DNA of 64,000 nt from Phascolarctos cinereus (lineage: Eukaryota; Chordata; Mammalia; Diprotodontia; Phascolarctidae). Made by a program: the position numbers and the translations under genes. The stretch's first letter is position 1; each line of letters begins with the position of its first letter. The notes under the pieces were generated by a model. That model had not been told where the DNA came from and ran no database searches. It worked only from the letters and a program-made list of their open reading frames with translations. Location: the NCBI RefSeq assembly GCF_002099425.1, contig NW_018344215.1:62001-126000 (forward strand), read 5' to 3'. Shown here piece by piece: positions 23,431 through 35,245 of this stretch.

Positions 23431-23649
23431 CTTAATAGTGGTCCTGGTACTTTGTAAGCACGAATATCACAGACTCAATATTCACGTGTGTCCTGCTTAC
23501 CATCCAAGCACCCTGGATGTAAGTGGATGAGGAAAATTATACACGTCCAACTGAGGTTTTAGGGAGCACATTTTAGACATGAGCTCTCTTTGGATTTAAA
23601 ATCTAACAAGCTAAAATTAGATAGGAATAAATATGAGGTTGCACACTAA

Positions 23650-23895
23650 GTAACACAGTGATTACAGGGCTGCACCTGGAGTCAGGAAGACCTGAGTTCA
23701 AATCTGGCCTCAGATACTTACTAGCTATAAGGCCTTAGACAAGTCACTTAACCTTTCTCTATCTTAATTTCTTAAACTGTAAAAGGAGGATAATGATAGT
23801 ACCTATCTCCCAGGGTTGATGTAAGGATCAAAGGAGGTCATATTTGAAAAAGTGCTTACCCCATGCCTGCACATAGTAGGCACTAATGCTGATGC
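23650..23895 (+). mobile_element. MIR (CORE-SINE), full length, sense
   Basis: 'cctggagtcaggaagacctg', 'agttcaaatctggcctcaga', 'gacaagtcacttaacctttc', 'ctgtaaaaggaggataatga' and 'gcctgcacatagtaggcact' cover head to tail. Confidence 0.92.
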
Positions 23896-24009
23896 CCTTT
23901 CTTCCCACTAGAGTTCAAAAATCAAAGCAGGGGCAATAGTTTTTCTATATTCTGTCCTGTCACCGGGTCCCCAGTTAAAAGGGATATTTACAAACTGAGG
24001 AACATCTGT

Positions 24010-24460
24010 AGGCAAAACATTCTGGATGGGGAAGGGTTTGCTCATGTCCTGTGAGCATCAGCTGAAGGAACCAGTGAGATTTAGCCTAAAGGACGGAGGA
24101 CTTGGAGGAGGCGGGAAGGGCCATGGTTGCCGTCTTCCAGTTCTCTAAGACAAAAGGTGGTGTTGTGGAAGAAGGCGTAGATTTGCTCTCCCTAGCCCCA
24201 GAGGATAGAACCGGGAGCAACGTGGCCAAGCTTCAAAGGAGCAAATTCAAAGCTGAAGCCAGGAAAGCTTCCTGACGCTGGGGCTTCTCAATGGGGAATG
24301 GGCTGCCCCAGAAGGTGGTGTGGATCTTTCAGCGGGGGCTGGATGAATCTCTGTCCTGTCTATCGTACTAGGGATTCCTTTCAGGCCTAGGTTGGACCAG
24401 ATGGCCTCTGAGGTCCCGCCTAACTCTGAAATTCAACGCTTCTTTGTTTCTATGACATTC
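24010..24460 (+). mobile_element. CR1/L3 LINE 3' end, sense
   Basis: 'ctagccccagaggatagaac', 'ggagcaacgtggccaagct', 'caatggggaatgggctgccc', 'gtggatctttcagcgggg', 'ttggaccagatggcctctga' follow the CR1/L3 3' end in the sense direction. It lies in lipase intron 5, about 250 bp from exon 5. Confidence 0.9.
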
Positions 24461-24711
24461 ACCATTATTGATATCAGTGGCGTAGGGCACCCTGCAAAAC
24501 TTGCTATGAATGTTCTTCTCATTGGGATGGGTGCCAGCTGGGGAATGGTGGCCACCCATGCTCAGTCTAGGGCTGCCACACAGGGGAAAGAGTTATGACC
24601 CTTTCAAAGAGGCCAGGCCTTCTTTCATAAAGAGACCCACTGGCTCAGCCCTGAGCTTATCAAACACTTCTGCCACCAACACTGGGGACACAACATCCAT
24701 TCCTAGCATAC

Positions 24712-24821
24712 CAACAGTAGTGCCTTGGGAGTGGCCTATATAATACATTTCCTTTTGTCCAGTTTTCCTCCCAATGAAGTCAATTGTGGCTAGAAGGTCA
24801 TATGTTGCCATTTCATCGAAA
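24712..24821 (-). pseudogene. LIPJ: lipase exon 5 with serine motif (open)
   Basis: 110 bp, the family size. Acceptor 'cttttttttgcag'-like tract ends at 24822 and donor GTATGC starts at 24711. It reads [20 protein letters not shown], then [23 protein letters not shown] holds the nucleophilic serine. No lesion is seen inside the exon, although a SINE sits only 29 bp upstream of it. Confidence 0.93.
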
Positions 24822-24850
24822 CTGCAAAAAAAGAAAATATGACACATTTC

Positions 24851-25003
24851 TTTCTTTTTTTTTCTTTTTGGCTAGGCAATGGGGTTGAGTGACTTGCCCA
24901 GGGTCACACAGCTAGTATGTGTTATGTGTCTGAGGTCGGATTTGAACTCAGGTCCTCCTGAATCCAAGGCCGGTGCTCTATCCACTGCACATCTAGCTGC
25001 CCC
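24851..25003 (-). mobile_element. SINE inserted just upstream of lipase exon 5
   Basis: Antisense on the + strand, so sense with respect to the lipase. Landmarks are 'gacttgcccagggtcacaca' and 'gaactcaggtcctcctga'. An 11-bp duplication tgacacatttc (24840-24850 and 25004-25014) fixes the ends. Its A-tail now abuts the short pyrimidine tract of the exon 5 acceptor. Confidence 0.95.
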
Positions 25004-25014
25004 TGACACATTTC

Positions 25015-25959
25015 ACTGTTACATCATTTCAACATATGGAAAATTATGGCTAAATAGAAGAGAAAAAAGGACAACTAATGTGCAGAGTTCTGCTGAATTG
25101 GCAGGAGCTTATTAGATGGCTCCTGACTCCCAAGGAAAGAAGTAGGGATGTCCCTGGCCTTGAGGGGATCAAAATCGATTTGAAAAGAAAAAATACCCCT
25201 ACATAAGTATCCTAAGAAAACTTAGAAAGGAAAACATCAGCATCTATCAGGTCATGCCCTTCACGTAAAGCATATTAGTGCAGCTGGGGCTGTGTGGGAG
25301 CATCATTGCAGGTGCGCTATTCCCTCATCACCCCAATGTCCTCCACCTGGCCATTGAAATGGAAACTCTCCTCTGCCCTCATTCTGCTTGTTTTTCACTC
25401 CTGACATCATAGGAATTCTCCACAGATGGTCCACCCAATGTGTTGAGGCCTCCTCCCTGTTCTTACAAACCTTAAAGGGGGTCCATGCAGTCTGAGGGCT
25501 CTCTGGCCACTCCTTCCCATGCCATGGATGTCCTTGACGGCATTCTTTCTGCCCTTCTTTTGTGATCTACCATGGGCTAGTTATCCTCACCAAGGTTTAC
25601 TCCACTGCCCTTTGGGTCCTAACATGTAACTCTTCCAATATCATGTTATTCAATGATTTTTAGCCATATAACATCATTGGGAGGATATTATTGCTAAAGA
25701 AATGATGCAACTTCCTAAATATGATCTAGCCTGATCACCTACCCCTAACTCAACTCTATTCCATGGATCCAACTCCCTATTCATCTGCAATGCTGTTCAT
25801 CTAAGAGAGAGAGAGAGACAGACAGACATATACATATCTGTGGATGAACTCAACAACCTGTCCATTCAACCACATGTATTTTACTTTGCCTTTGTTATTG
25901 TACATTTTAATTTATCTTATTTATATTTCACATGTCCTAATGGACATTTCTATAATACT
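25015..25959. other. lipase intron 4, mostly unassigned
   Basis: No gene seen. A short (GA)n/(GACA)n run lies at 25806-25830. Pyrimidine-rich DNA from about 25290 may be an eroded extension of the L2 below. Confidence 0.4.
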
Positions 25960-26068
25960 TTATCCAATAGAATGTAGGCTCCTTGAGGGCAGGGACTACT
26001 CCACTTTTGTTTTTGTATTGCCAGTTCCTGCCATATAACGGACACTTAGTAAATGCTTATTGATTGAG
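25960..26068 (+). mobile_element. L2 3' tail
   Basis: 'aatgtaggctccttgagggc', 'agggactactccactttt', 'cttagtaaatgcttattgat' is the sense L2 3' terminus. Confidence 0.8.
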
Positions 26069-27059
26069 GTGAAAATCTACACCATGTGTTTTCTATCCAC
26101 TTTGTTTTTCCATGTGGATGATTAAATCCCTTCCAAAAAACTATGGATTCCATCAAGGAGGCTTTCCAATGTTCTAGAGCTCCACACAATTAGCACAACA
26201 AAAGACAGCATTTTTAGAACCTTGCCATCAATCTAGAATTGTTCTTCTGTATAGATTCTGTGCAGGAGGGCTTCCAAACACCTAAGATCAAGATGTCTCC
26301 AAGCAGAGGCCTCATCTCTGTAGATACGACTGTCACCAAATCTTTAGTTATTTGGCCATGAGAGGTATGCAATTTGAGGACAGTCTTTAAGGCTAAAACT
26401 TGTTCTACTCAGTCAAATACATTTTAAAAAATCAATAAGCAATGGATACAGTTGGATATTAGAGTCACTATATCTCCCAGGCTGTTGTGTGACTACAAAT
26501 ATAGAAAATCCAGTATGTGAGAGCCAACTTATCCCTCCTAAGGTTTTCATCAGGTACTCCCTTCACAACTAGAAGTGACATTAACATTGTACCTCAAGAG
26601 ATGAGCAAACCAAAGAAGATCCTGACTAATATAAAATTATTGTCAATAGAGAGATCCACAAAAGGAGAACATTAACCTTCAAAACTATAAGCAGAAAAGG
26701 AAAAACATGAATTTTCTACAAGGACTACATGAAATGTAGGAGAAAATGAACCAAGAGACTTAAAACAATTTTTAAAGTTCTGGAGAAAAGAATCAGAAGG
26801 ATAGTCTAGAAAGAAAGTGGGAAGCCTTATCCAAGTAATGGACTCCATGAAAAACTAGAATAGATAGAATGAAATATTAGAGCAATATTTTTAAAAATTG
26901 AAAAATAGAAAAAATATAAGATATCTGATATTGAAAACTATTAAATTACTCTCTCCCTTAAAACCATGGTTTTATTTTAGAAAGAGCCTGGGAATAACAT
27001 TTTGAGAAATTATAAACGAAAACAAAAAGAATCCACCAATTATCTCCCCAAAGGGAAGA
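26069..27059. other. lipase intron 4, A-rich, possible older HAL1/L1 ORF1 part
   Basis: A-rich sequence preceding the recognisable ORF1 C-terminal remnant. From about 26560 it may be the diverged upstream part of the same element, but I could not align it securely. Confidence 0.35.
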
Positions 27060-27930
27060 GTGCCAGGCATGTCCAAACTAATATTCAGAGCTCCCTTGTC
27101 AAAGAAAAAGCAGGGCCTGCTTCCAGAATGAAGTTGCTCAAGGACTGAGGAACCACAGCTAAGGCTCCCAGAAGACCCAGCAGCTTCTACTATACATCAA
27201 GAGATCTCAGAACAGAATGAATCAAAAGGCAAAATGATAGGCTTTTAACACAGAATAATTTGCCTTGCAAAGCTGAGCATAATCCTAAAGGGGAAAAAAA
27301 TGGATTTTTAATGGAATAGAGGACTTTGAAGTATTGCTGATAAAAAGACCAGAGTGAAATAGGAACTTTAAAATGCAAACATAAAATTCAAGAGAAACCT
27401 AAGCAACTGAAAGGGGCCCGTCTGACGATGCAATGCTAACATTCTCACAGGAGGAAAAGAAACAAGTGTCCTTCAGAAGCCTACTATTTTACAAGATAAC
27501 GAGGGAGCTAAGTGAGAAAAATAGAAGAGCTGGGGACTGATTGCATTCTGAGGGTTTTAAGAGAGGAAAAGAAGGGAGAGCAAAAGGAACACCTTAGTGT
27601 AAAGAGAAATAAAGAAGAGGAAGAACTTGCTGTTTCTCACAATGAGGGTACATTCGAAGTATAGACAAACAGGGAGGAAGGAATGGGGAGATCATTAGAT
27701 GAATCTCACACTCTTATCTGAAATGGACAAAGGAGACTGCATACACATACACAGAGTTGGGAGTAAAACTACATCAAACTCAACATAGGGAAACATGGGA
27801 GGTGAGGGTGAAGGACGATAAACAGCTGGGAGAGTAAAGCTGCAAGCAAAACATACTTTCTGTAATGAAGGGGGGAATTAATACGGGGAGGGGGGAAGAA
27901 GAAAAGCAAGTGCCTAGAATTCAAGAGGGT
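27060..27930 (+). mobile_element. HAL1/L1 ORF1 C-terminal region and 3' UTR, eroded
   Basis: 27180-27370 aligns with 37440-37640 of the better-preserved HAL1: 'agcagcttctac', 'gagcataatcctaaagggg', 'aatagaggactttgaagta', 'tgataaaaagaccagag'. Purine-rich 3' UTR-like DNA follows. Broken many times. Confidence 0.6.
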
Positions 27931-27984
27931 GACCATTAAATGGGGAATGGCCGAGCATGAATGTACGTGAATGGAGTGCTGCAC

Positions 27985-29215
27985 TGTAAGAAATGACCAA
28001 AGCTACAAACCAATATCTTTTCCCATTTACCAAGATAAGGTCAAAATGGATACACAACCTAGACATAAAGAGAAACATGACAAGAAGACTGAAGAACATG
28101 GAACACATCAACTATCAGATTTATGGATAAGTGAACAGTTTATGAATAAACAAGAGATAAAGATCATTGTGAGATGTAAAATGAACAATTTTGATCACAT
28201 GAAATTAAAAAGGTTTTGAACAAATAAAACTAAGGTAGCAAAGATTAGAAAAGCAAAAAATTAGGGAAAGATTTTTATAGATGGTTTCTTTAGCCATCTT
28301 AGATAAAGGTCTCATATCCTAAATATATAGAGAACTTTCTCAGATTTATAAGAATATGAGTCATTCCTCAATTGATAAATGGTCAAAGGATATGAACAGG
28401 ATGAAGAAATCAATGCTACATGTAGTCATATGAAACAATGTTCTAAATCATTATTGATTAGAGAAATGAAAATTAAAACAACTTTGAGATATCATCTCAC
28501 ACCTATCAGATTGGATAAAATGATAGAAGTGGAAAATGACAAATGTTGGAGGGGACGTAAAAAATTGAGACATTAATACACTGTTGGTGGAACTGTGAAT
28601 TGATCCTACCATTTTAAAGAGCAATCTAGAGTTGTACCCAAAGAGTCACAAAACTACGTATATCCTTTGACCCAGCAGTAGAGCCACGAGTAGGTCTGTT
28701 TCCCAGGGTAATCAGGGCAAAAAGAAAATGATCTGTATATTCTAAGATATTTATAACAGCTCTTCTTTTAGTGGCAAAGAACTGGAAATTGAGGGAATGC
28801 TCATCAATTAGGGAATGGCTAAACAAGTTGTGGTATATGATTGCGATGGAATGTTACCGTGCTATAAGAAATGATGAGCAGGTTGATTTTAGAAAAATGT
28901 GGAAAGACTGGCATGAAATAATGAAGAGTGAAATGAGCAGAACCAAGAGAATGTTGTATACAGTAATAGCAATATTGTTCAAAGAATAACTGAACTAAGC
29001 GATTTTGAATATTATAAACATTCAAATCAACCACAAAGCACCTATGAAGGAATATGCTAGCCAACTCCAGAAAAAGAACAGATAAATAGAAGTATGCATA
29101 GTGTGGTTTTACATAGATAGGTAGATAGATATACCTATACCTATCTTTATAAATATATAGTTCAGAACTTAAAATGTAACAAAAATTGAACTGAATTGAA
29201 TTTTTTAAAAAGAGA
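27985..29215 (+). mobile_element. L1 ORF2 C-terminal end and 3' UTR
   Basis: It includes 'ttgataaatggtcaaagga' (28371), 'attagagaaatgaaaattaa', 'tatcatctcacacctatcag', 'tatcctttgacccagcagta', 'tggcaaagaactggaaattg' and an A-rich end near 29215. This is the longest sense ORF2 remnant in the window. It lies in lipase intron 4 and carries multiple stops. Confidence 0.88.
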
Positions 29216-29229
29216 AAAAAAAATAACCA

Positions 29230-29570
29230 AAGAAATGATTTTAGAGAATGCTGGGTAGTACGAACTGATAAGCAGAACCAGGAGAATAATCCAAAGACAG
29301 CAAGAGTGTAAAGATAAATGATGTGTTAAAGACTTAATAACTCTGACCAATGTAATGACCAACCATGTCACTAGAGACCAATAATGACCCATGTTCCCCA
29401 CTTCCTCAAAGAGAGGGGATGTCACAAGGTGCAGAAAGAGATGGATATTTTTGGACCTGACCCTTGAGCACATTTGTTTTGGCTATGGTTATTACAAGGG
29501 GTTTTTTTCCTCTTAGTTTTTTTTTTGGGGGGGGAGGGGTCAGTACTAATTATGGCATAAGTTAAATCTT
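29230..29570 (+). mobile_element. second type of L1 3' UTR fragment
   Basis: 'agcagaaccaggagaataat', 'ctgaccaatgtaatgaccaa', 'gagaggggatgtcacaagg' and a T/G-rich end resemble a different marsupial L1 3' UTR. Confidence 0.5.
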
Positions 29571-31950
29571 GAGAATATTGTCTGTTAACACTCCTTCTTA
29601 TTACCGCCTCAAGAGAAAGGAAAGATTCCATGAAATGGTTTTGTCTCTAAACACACAATAAGATGCTACCAAATCCTCTCTTTACTGCTCCAGATAAGGG
29701 CATGAGCTCTCCCCTTCTTATAAGCTGCAACTTCTCTGTGTTTCTGATTTCATTTATCACAACAATGCCGACAAGGATAAGAGTGGATTCCTCCAAGAGC
29801 GTTCAAGCTCCCAGGTCACCGGAAAACACTTTCAGCTTCAGAATGTCCAGTAAAATCACTACCAGGAGCTGCTCCAAGAACTGCGGGATTTATAGCAGCC
29901 TTTGAGTTTCTCCTGCCACTAGGAATGAATGGAGAGGAGGCCGCAAGGCAGAGATTCCATGAAACCGACTGTCAAGCCAACCTGGGGATGAATTTCTTCA
30001 CCCTGACCTAGACCTGGTACTTGAAGCCTTCTCCGCTGGGTAGAGCCATAATCCACTGTCATACAAGCCAAGAACCCAGCACACCTCACACTTCAATCAC
30101 GTACAGGAAGACAGGAAATCTTGGGAAAGAAATTAAAGGAAAGAGTTTCAGAAGAGAAAGGGAGATTTGGGCAGGTGGAAATAGACCATTTACAAATAGG
30201 AGTAACCTATGTATTGTAAGGAACACAGTATACTCCACAAGGGATGGTAAGTATATATTGGCATGGGGTCTTACTTTAACCAGAAATGAAGGAAGAGGGA
30301 AAAAATAGCCTATATATAACCACAGAAAGAAGCTCACATATTGAAAAAATAGAAGAGATGGTCAGAAATTTCCAGAAGCCAAATTCCAAACTGAAGCCAA
30401 TGGCCTCAAATGCCTATAGACAAATATACAGAATATGGCTAAAATGGAAGGTTGACTTTAAATGCTGATGAAACATGCCTCCCTGCTCTTGCTTGCTAGA
30501 GAGGTGAGGGAGCCAACACACTCAATGACAAGGTTCCCAGGCACAGTCCACGTAGGCCTTTGCTCTGCTGCACCACACACATTTGGTGCAAGGAAGAGCT
30601 TCTACACAGGGAAGGGGTGTGAAGGCAGTTGGGTGGTGGGCTCTGAGAGAGACTACAAAAACATATTTCTTTAAGTACACAGAAGTACATGACAAAGAAG
30701 TCTGCAAGGGGACACAAACAAACAGCAGTTTTGTTACTGCCTTGCTCAGTCGAATGCGTATGTGTGTGTTCTCCACTGGCCTCACGGACTTCTGGGAAGT
30801 CTATTTTTTCCAATCTAAAAAGAGGCTGAAAGATCCTGACATCCAAGTGGGAAAGGAGCCCAGGATCTCTGAAGCGCTATGGTGAAAAGGGGGAAGAAGG
30901 TGTGGACTCCCTTGTGAACGATGGGAGCTGACTGCAAGTGGAGGGCGCTGCTCACCTCGACTGACCACAAACTTGACCAGCTCAGGCCTTGCCTTGTTCA
31001 CTGAGTAACTTATGGAATCATCTGCTTGCACAGAACTTTACTGATTATTTCTATCCCACGTTGCTACTGGGACCCTGTAAATTTATTCACTCTCTATTTC
31101 CCTCTTTTCCTTATCTGACAAACCAGCATTGATTATCTTCTTGAGTTTCCTTTTGTCTTTTTTTACTTTTTGTTTGTACATGGAGGATTTTTTTTATCTA
31201 GATAAAGATCAGCTAATTTTTTGTTGAATTCTAATCATCTATTATAGCTGGCTTGGATAAAAGGAAATATAGTGACTAGCTAGGGCCTTACAGAGTGCAC
31301 TAGAGGGCAGAGAGTCCTAGAAAAACAAAGACTTCTTCTCTAGCCTAAGGGCTCTGAGCTTTATTGACTTTCATGAATAATAAGCATTACCAAGGTCTCT
31401 GAAATATCTCCAATTAAAAAAACAGTGGGAATTCACAGGATATTTTTCCAGGCTTTAAAGAAATAAACTCTGAGTCGATACTGAAGTCTCTGCCAACACC
31501 TAGGGGCTACAACAATAACAACAAATAATAGATGCAATACGTTACAATACGATGTGATATGGTGTGGTATCACATCATGCCATACAATTAATATAATAAT
31601 ACTCACACATCTTCAAAACCAAACAATACATAACTGTTCAGAGTTTCTTACATAGGCGTCTTTCTTGTTCTTTGACTATTGGCATTTTAAAATATCGCAA
31701 AAATTAATTTTTAAAGATTAAGTGGCCATCCCAAAGTAAGAATGCAGATTTGCCCTCATAAGTGTTGTGGAGACTTGGTGGGATAGGCCCTATGACTAGG
31801 AGATGGCTTTAGAAGGGTACAGCTTATCTGAAGTCAGGCACAGTGGATTGGGTGGTATTAGCAAGTAGGTAAACTCATGTGGGCAAATAAAGGAACCAGA
31901 GGAGGGAAGCATGGAGGAAAATATTTGGGTGTACATAAGAATACATGTGT
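29571..31950. other. lipase intron 4, unassigned 2.4 kb
   Basis: Open frames occur on both strands at 30496-30885, but none resembles a known protein and the opposite-strand overlap suggests chance. No recognised repeat. Confidence 0.4.
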
Positions 31951-31960
31951 GGGGAGAGGG

Positions 31961-32026
<66 letters not shown>

Positions 32027-32042
32027 ATAGGAGAGAGAGAAA
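31951..32042. repeat. (GA)n microsatellite
   Basis: About 90 bp of nearly pure GA. Confidence 0.97.
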
Positions 32043-32614
32043 TAAAAGAGAGATAAGAGTTACTAATGTGTAATATAGATCACCAGAAAGAGAAAACACA
32101 TGAAGAATGTGGGAAACAAATCACTGGCCTGAAATATTGGTACAATTTACTTGTAAAGGGAGACAAATTACCTGGATATCAACTGGAGCTCTGACAAGAA
32201 CAGAGCCACTAATAATCTCTTGTCTAATTTTAGTAATAATTTCATCTTTCAAAGTGAGAAGAACCAATAAGGGAAATTTCTAGATTTGATTCTCACCCAC
32301 AAGGAGGAATTGGTTGTTGGGTCAAAAATATTGGGAACCTTGGGGGGGGGAGGGACGTGACCATTTCAGGTTAGATAATGTGACAGGAAAAGAAGGGGAT
32401 ACTACAGGGCAGAGCCTAAGATGCATCCTCTTTTGAGATGACAATTTTAAAGTGTTCAGAGAAAGGACAATAGCCATAAAATCATATAAAGGAAGAGAGC
32501 CTAGGACTCCAGAAAGAAATTCTGAATACAAAGGGGAAACAATTACAATGGGATACTGAAAAGGGAGTTGTCTGAAGAGACCAAAGAAATAGAACAGAGA
32601 ACTCACTAACCAGT
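32043..32614. other. lipase intron 4, unassigned
   Basis: A-rich DNA without a recognised feature. Confidence 0.4.
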
Positions 32615-32783
32615 TTAGATTTTATTTTATTTTTAAAATTCTTTTTTAAAATTGAGTTCCAAATTCTCTCTCCCCCTCCAACCTCTCCCTCATCCGTCCA
32701 AGCTAGCAGTACAATACTCATTCCACATGTGAAATTATATAAAACATATTTCTATAATAGCCATGTTGCAAAAAAAAGAATGA

Positions 32784-32851
<68 letters not shown>

Positions 32852-32930
32852 AAAAGAAAGAAAGTGAGAAACGATGTGCTTCCAATTCTCTCTCTTGAGG
32901 GGGACAAGATTTCTCATCCTGAGTCCCCAG
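32615..32930 (-). mobile_element. L1 3' UTR fragment, antisense, with (GAAA)n
   Basis: 'gagttccaaattctctctcc', 'cattccacatgtgaaattat' and 'aaacatatttctataatag' are the reverse-complemented L1 3' UTR. A GAAA tract (32777-32864) has grown inside it, and 'acaagatttctcatcctgag' continues the L1. Confidence 0.75.
32777..32864. repeat. (GAAA)n microsatellite
   Basis: About 20 tetranucleotide units, grown from the A-rich part of an antisense L1 3' UTR. Confidence 0.97.
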
Positions 32931-33221
32931 CTCGGATTTTAAAAGGCGATCAGCAGCAACAAGTTAAAGTAAAGGCAAATCATGGAGGATGAAAACGGAG
33001 CCTGACACAGTGACTAAGAAGATGTTAGGAGTGCTGAACCTCAGAATGAGAATACAAATTGTAGTTATTATCAAGTTAGAGCCATTACTTTCGGCCAGAG
33101 TTTTTCAATGTTGGGTCAGGCAAAGATTGAATGTCATGCTTTTGTGCATGAAAGTTAGCAAAGTCAGAAAATGTTGATTACATTTCTAAGGCAACCTGGA
33201 CATGATTCCACAACCCCGTAC

Positions 33222-33420
33222 CTGAAAGGCCAAAACTGATCAGAATCTACGGATAAGAACGAGTGTCTCCTGGACCAAGTGTTCCCTCGGCTGTTCCCCA
33301 GCCACACGTAACATTCCATGTCTGCCAAAAGGAAGGCTAAACTGTTGCTGGGCAGGTTTGAGATCCAGCTGCTGGCTGATGTCAGCAAGCCATGCTGTAA
33401 AAACACAACAGGCCTCTGAG
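33222..33420 (-). pseudogene. LIPJ: lipase exon 4 (open)
   Basis: 199 bp, the family size. Acceptor 'ttttcctttcag' and donor GTACGG. It reads [20 protein letters not shown], then [34 protein letters not shown] and [17 protein letters not shown] is the oxyanion-hole region. The family's AGYDVW has become MECYVW, losing an otherwise conserved Asp. Confidence 0.93.
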
Positions 33421-34786
33421 CTGAAAGGAAAACATGGAGATGGCTTCAAAATCTGGACAATATTGGATTGGAAAACCTCTTCTCTGAAACTCAGAACTGA
33501 AGGAGGTCTATGGAGCTAAATGCTTGAGCTTGCTATGAAAAAGGCAAATGTGCTGGGTAAAAATCCGAGTCCTCAAGCACTTCAGAGCTATGTTGTACAG
33601 GTCATTTGAAGAGATCTAAGAATTATTTCAGTGGGGCAAGTAAACAATTAGGCTCTGTCTCATTAAGATGAAAAGAAACTACAGGTAGTTCTAATTAAGG
33701 AACAAATGATGGGAAGGTCCCAATCTGATGGGACCAACTTGCAAACCTAAATTTCTGGGAGCCTGTGGCTTAATCCAGCGTTACTTAGAGGCAGTTACTA
33801 ATCTGCAAATCATGTTGCAGAACTCAATTGTTGGAGTTCCAGGCATTTTCTCCAGGAGGGAAATGTTCTAAATGATGTCGCCAGTCCTCAAAAACTCGCC
33901 GAACACCCAGCATAGCTGAAAGCCAGAATCACAGCCCCAGAAAGTCAGGGAAGGAGGAGGACTAGGCGTCAGCTCCAGCAGTGGCCTCCAAAGCATGGAT
34001 GAGGGATGGCCTGTGGTCAGCAGTCTCTACATCTGGGTGGTTCACCATCAGAGCATATTACACTTCATAATTTAACATTAATAACAGCTGTTGATCACTT
34101 TAAGGTTCACAAAGGACGTTGTTAAGTAGAGATTTATCCACATAAACACATTAATATTCTCAATGATACACTAGGACCATCCTTTGCTGGTGTCTCTCTC
34201 CTGGTCTTATGCACAAGCAAGAGTGATTCACGAGTCTCTGACCTCTCTTACCAGTATAAGTCACCTTTTGGAATTCCCACAGAGGCACTGCTGCGAAGTT
34301 GGGAATGTTGGGTCAGGACCAAAGGACTTGTCTGCTGGCTTGGAATTTGACTAGAATTTTGCAGGTCAAGTTCAAAATCACAAGACCCTCAGAAATGCTA
34401 AGTAAACAGCCAATCATTGGCTCCCAGCCTCTGTGGTCATGTCTCTGTGGATGTGTGTAGCTTTAGATTAACACGGGTGAAGTACTGATTTCCCAAGAAG
34501 GTTAGAAACGCCCAAATCTATGGCCACTGGTCAGTAACTCTTCACAACTGCTTTTATCAGCATCATTCTTATTGACCCACTGATTCCTCTCTGTCTTTTC
34601 TAATCTCTTGGGCTCTATTTTTTCTATATGGACCTAAGGTCCTCATTCCTCCTATATTAACTGATCCCTTTACCAAAGCCTTAAGGTTTCATCTGCCTAC
34701 GTTTGCCTCTACAAGATCCCTTCAAAGAAACTAGGCCCACTTCCCCTGCCATTTATTAAGTCTCCTACACCCTATATCTAAACAGC
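33421..34786. other. lipase intron 3, unassigned
   Basis: No recognised gene or repeat; apparently unique intronic DNA. Confidence 0.45.
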
Positions 34787-35245
34787 AGACATCACCCTGC
34801 TGACAAAAGTCTATATAGTCAAAACTATGGTTTTTTCCAGTAGCAATGTATGGTTGTGAGAGTTGGGACGATGATGAAAGCTGATTACCACAGAATAAAC
34901 ACTTTTGAATTCTGGTGCTGAAGAAGACTTTTGAGAGTCCTTGGACACAAGAAGGTCAAATCAATCAATACTTCAAGAAATTAACTCAGACTATTCCCTG
35001 TAAGGGCACATTCTGAAGCTGAAGCTTAAATATTTTGGCCACATAACGAGAAGACAGAACTCATTGGAAAAGACCCTGATGTTGAGAAAGACTGAAGCAA
35101 AAGGAAAAGAGAGATGGCAGAGAATAAGATGGCTAGACACTGTCCTGGAAACAACGGACCTGACCTCGGACTGATTTTGAGGGGTAGTGGAGGCAGAAGG
35201 GCAGGTGTTGGACACGACTGAACAAGTGAATAACAACAACAATAC
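34787..35245 (+). mobile_element. RTE (BovB-like) LINE 3' end
   Basis: It matches the last part of the RTE/BovB coding region and its tail: 'gtatggttgtgagagttggg', 'agaagacttttgagagtcct', 'tattttggccacataacgag', 'ctcattggaaaagaccctga', 'gttggacacgactgaacaag' and an (aac)n end. The reading frame is broken. It shares its tail with the composite SINEs at 11195, 46405 and 51690. Confidence 0.92.

Noticed and set aside
30496-30885. Overlapping frames of 100 and 116 codons on opposite strands
   Set aside because: No recognised similarity, no splice or start context, and mutual overlap makes chance likely.
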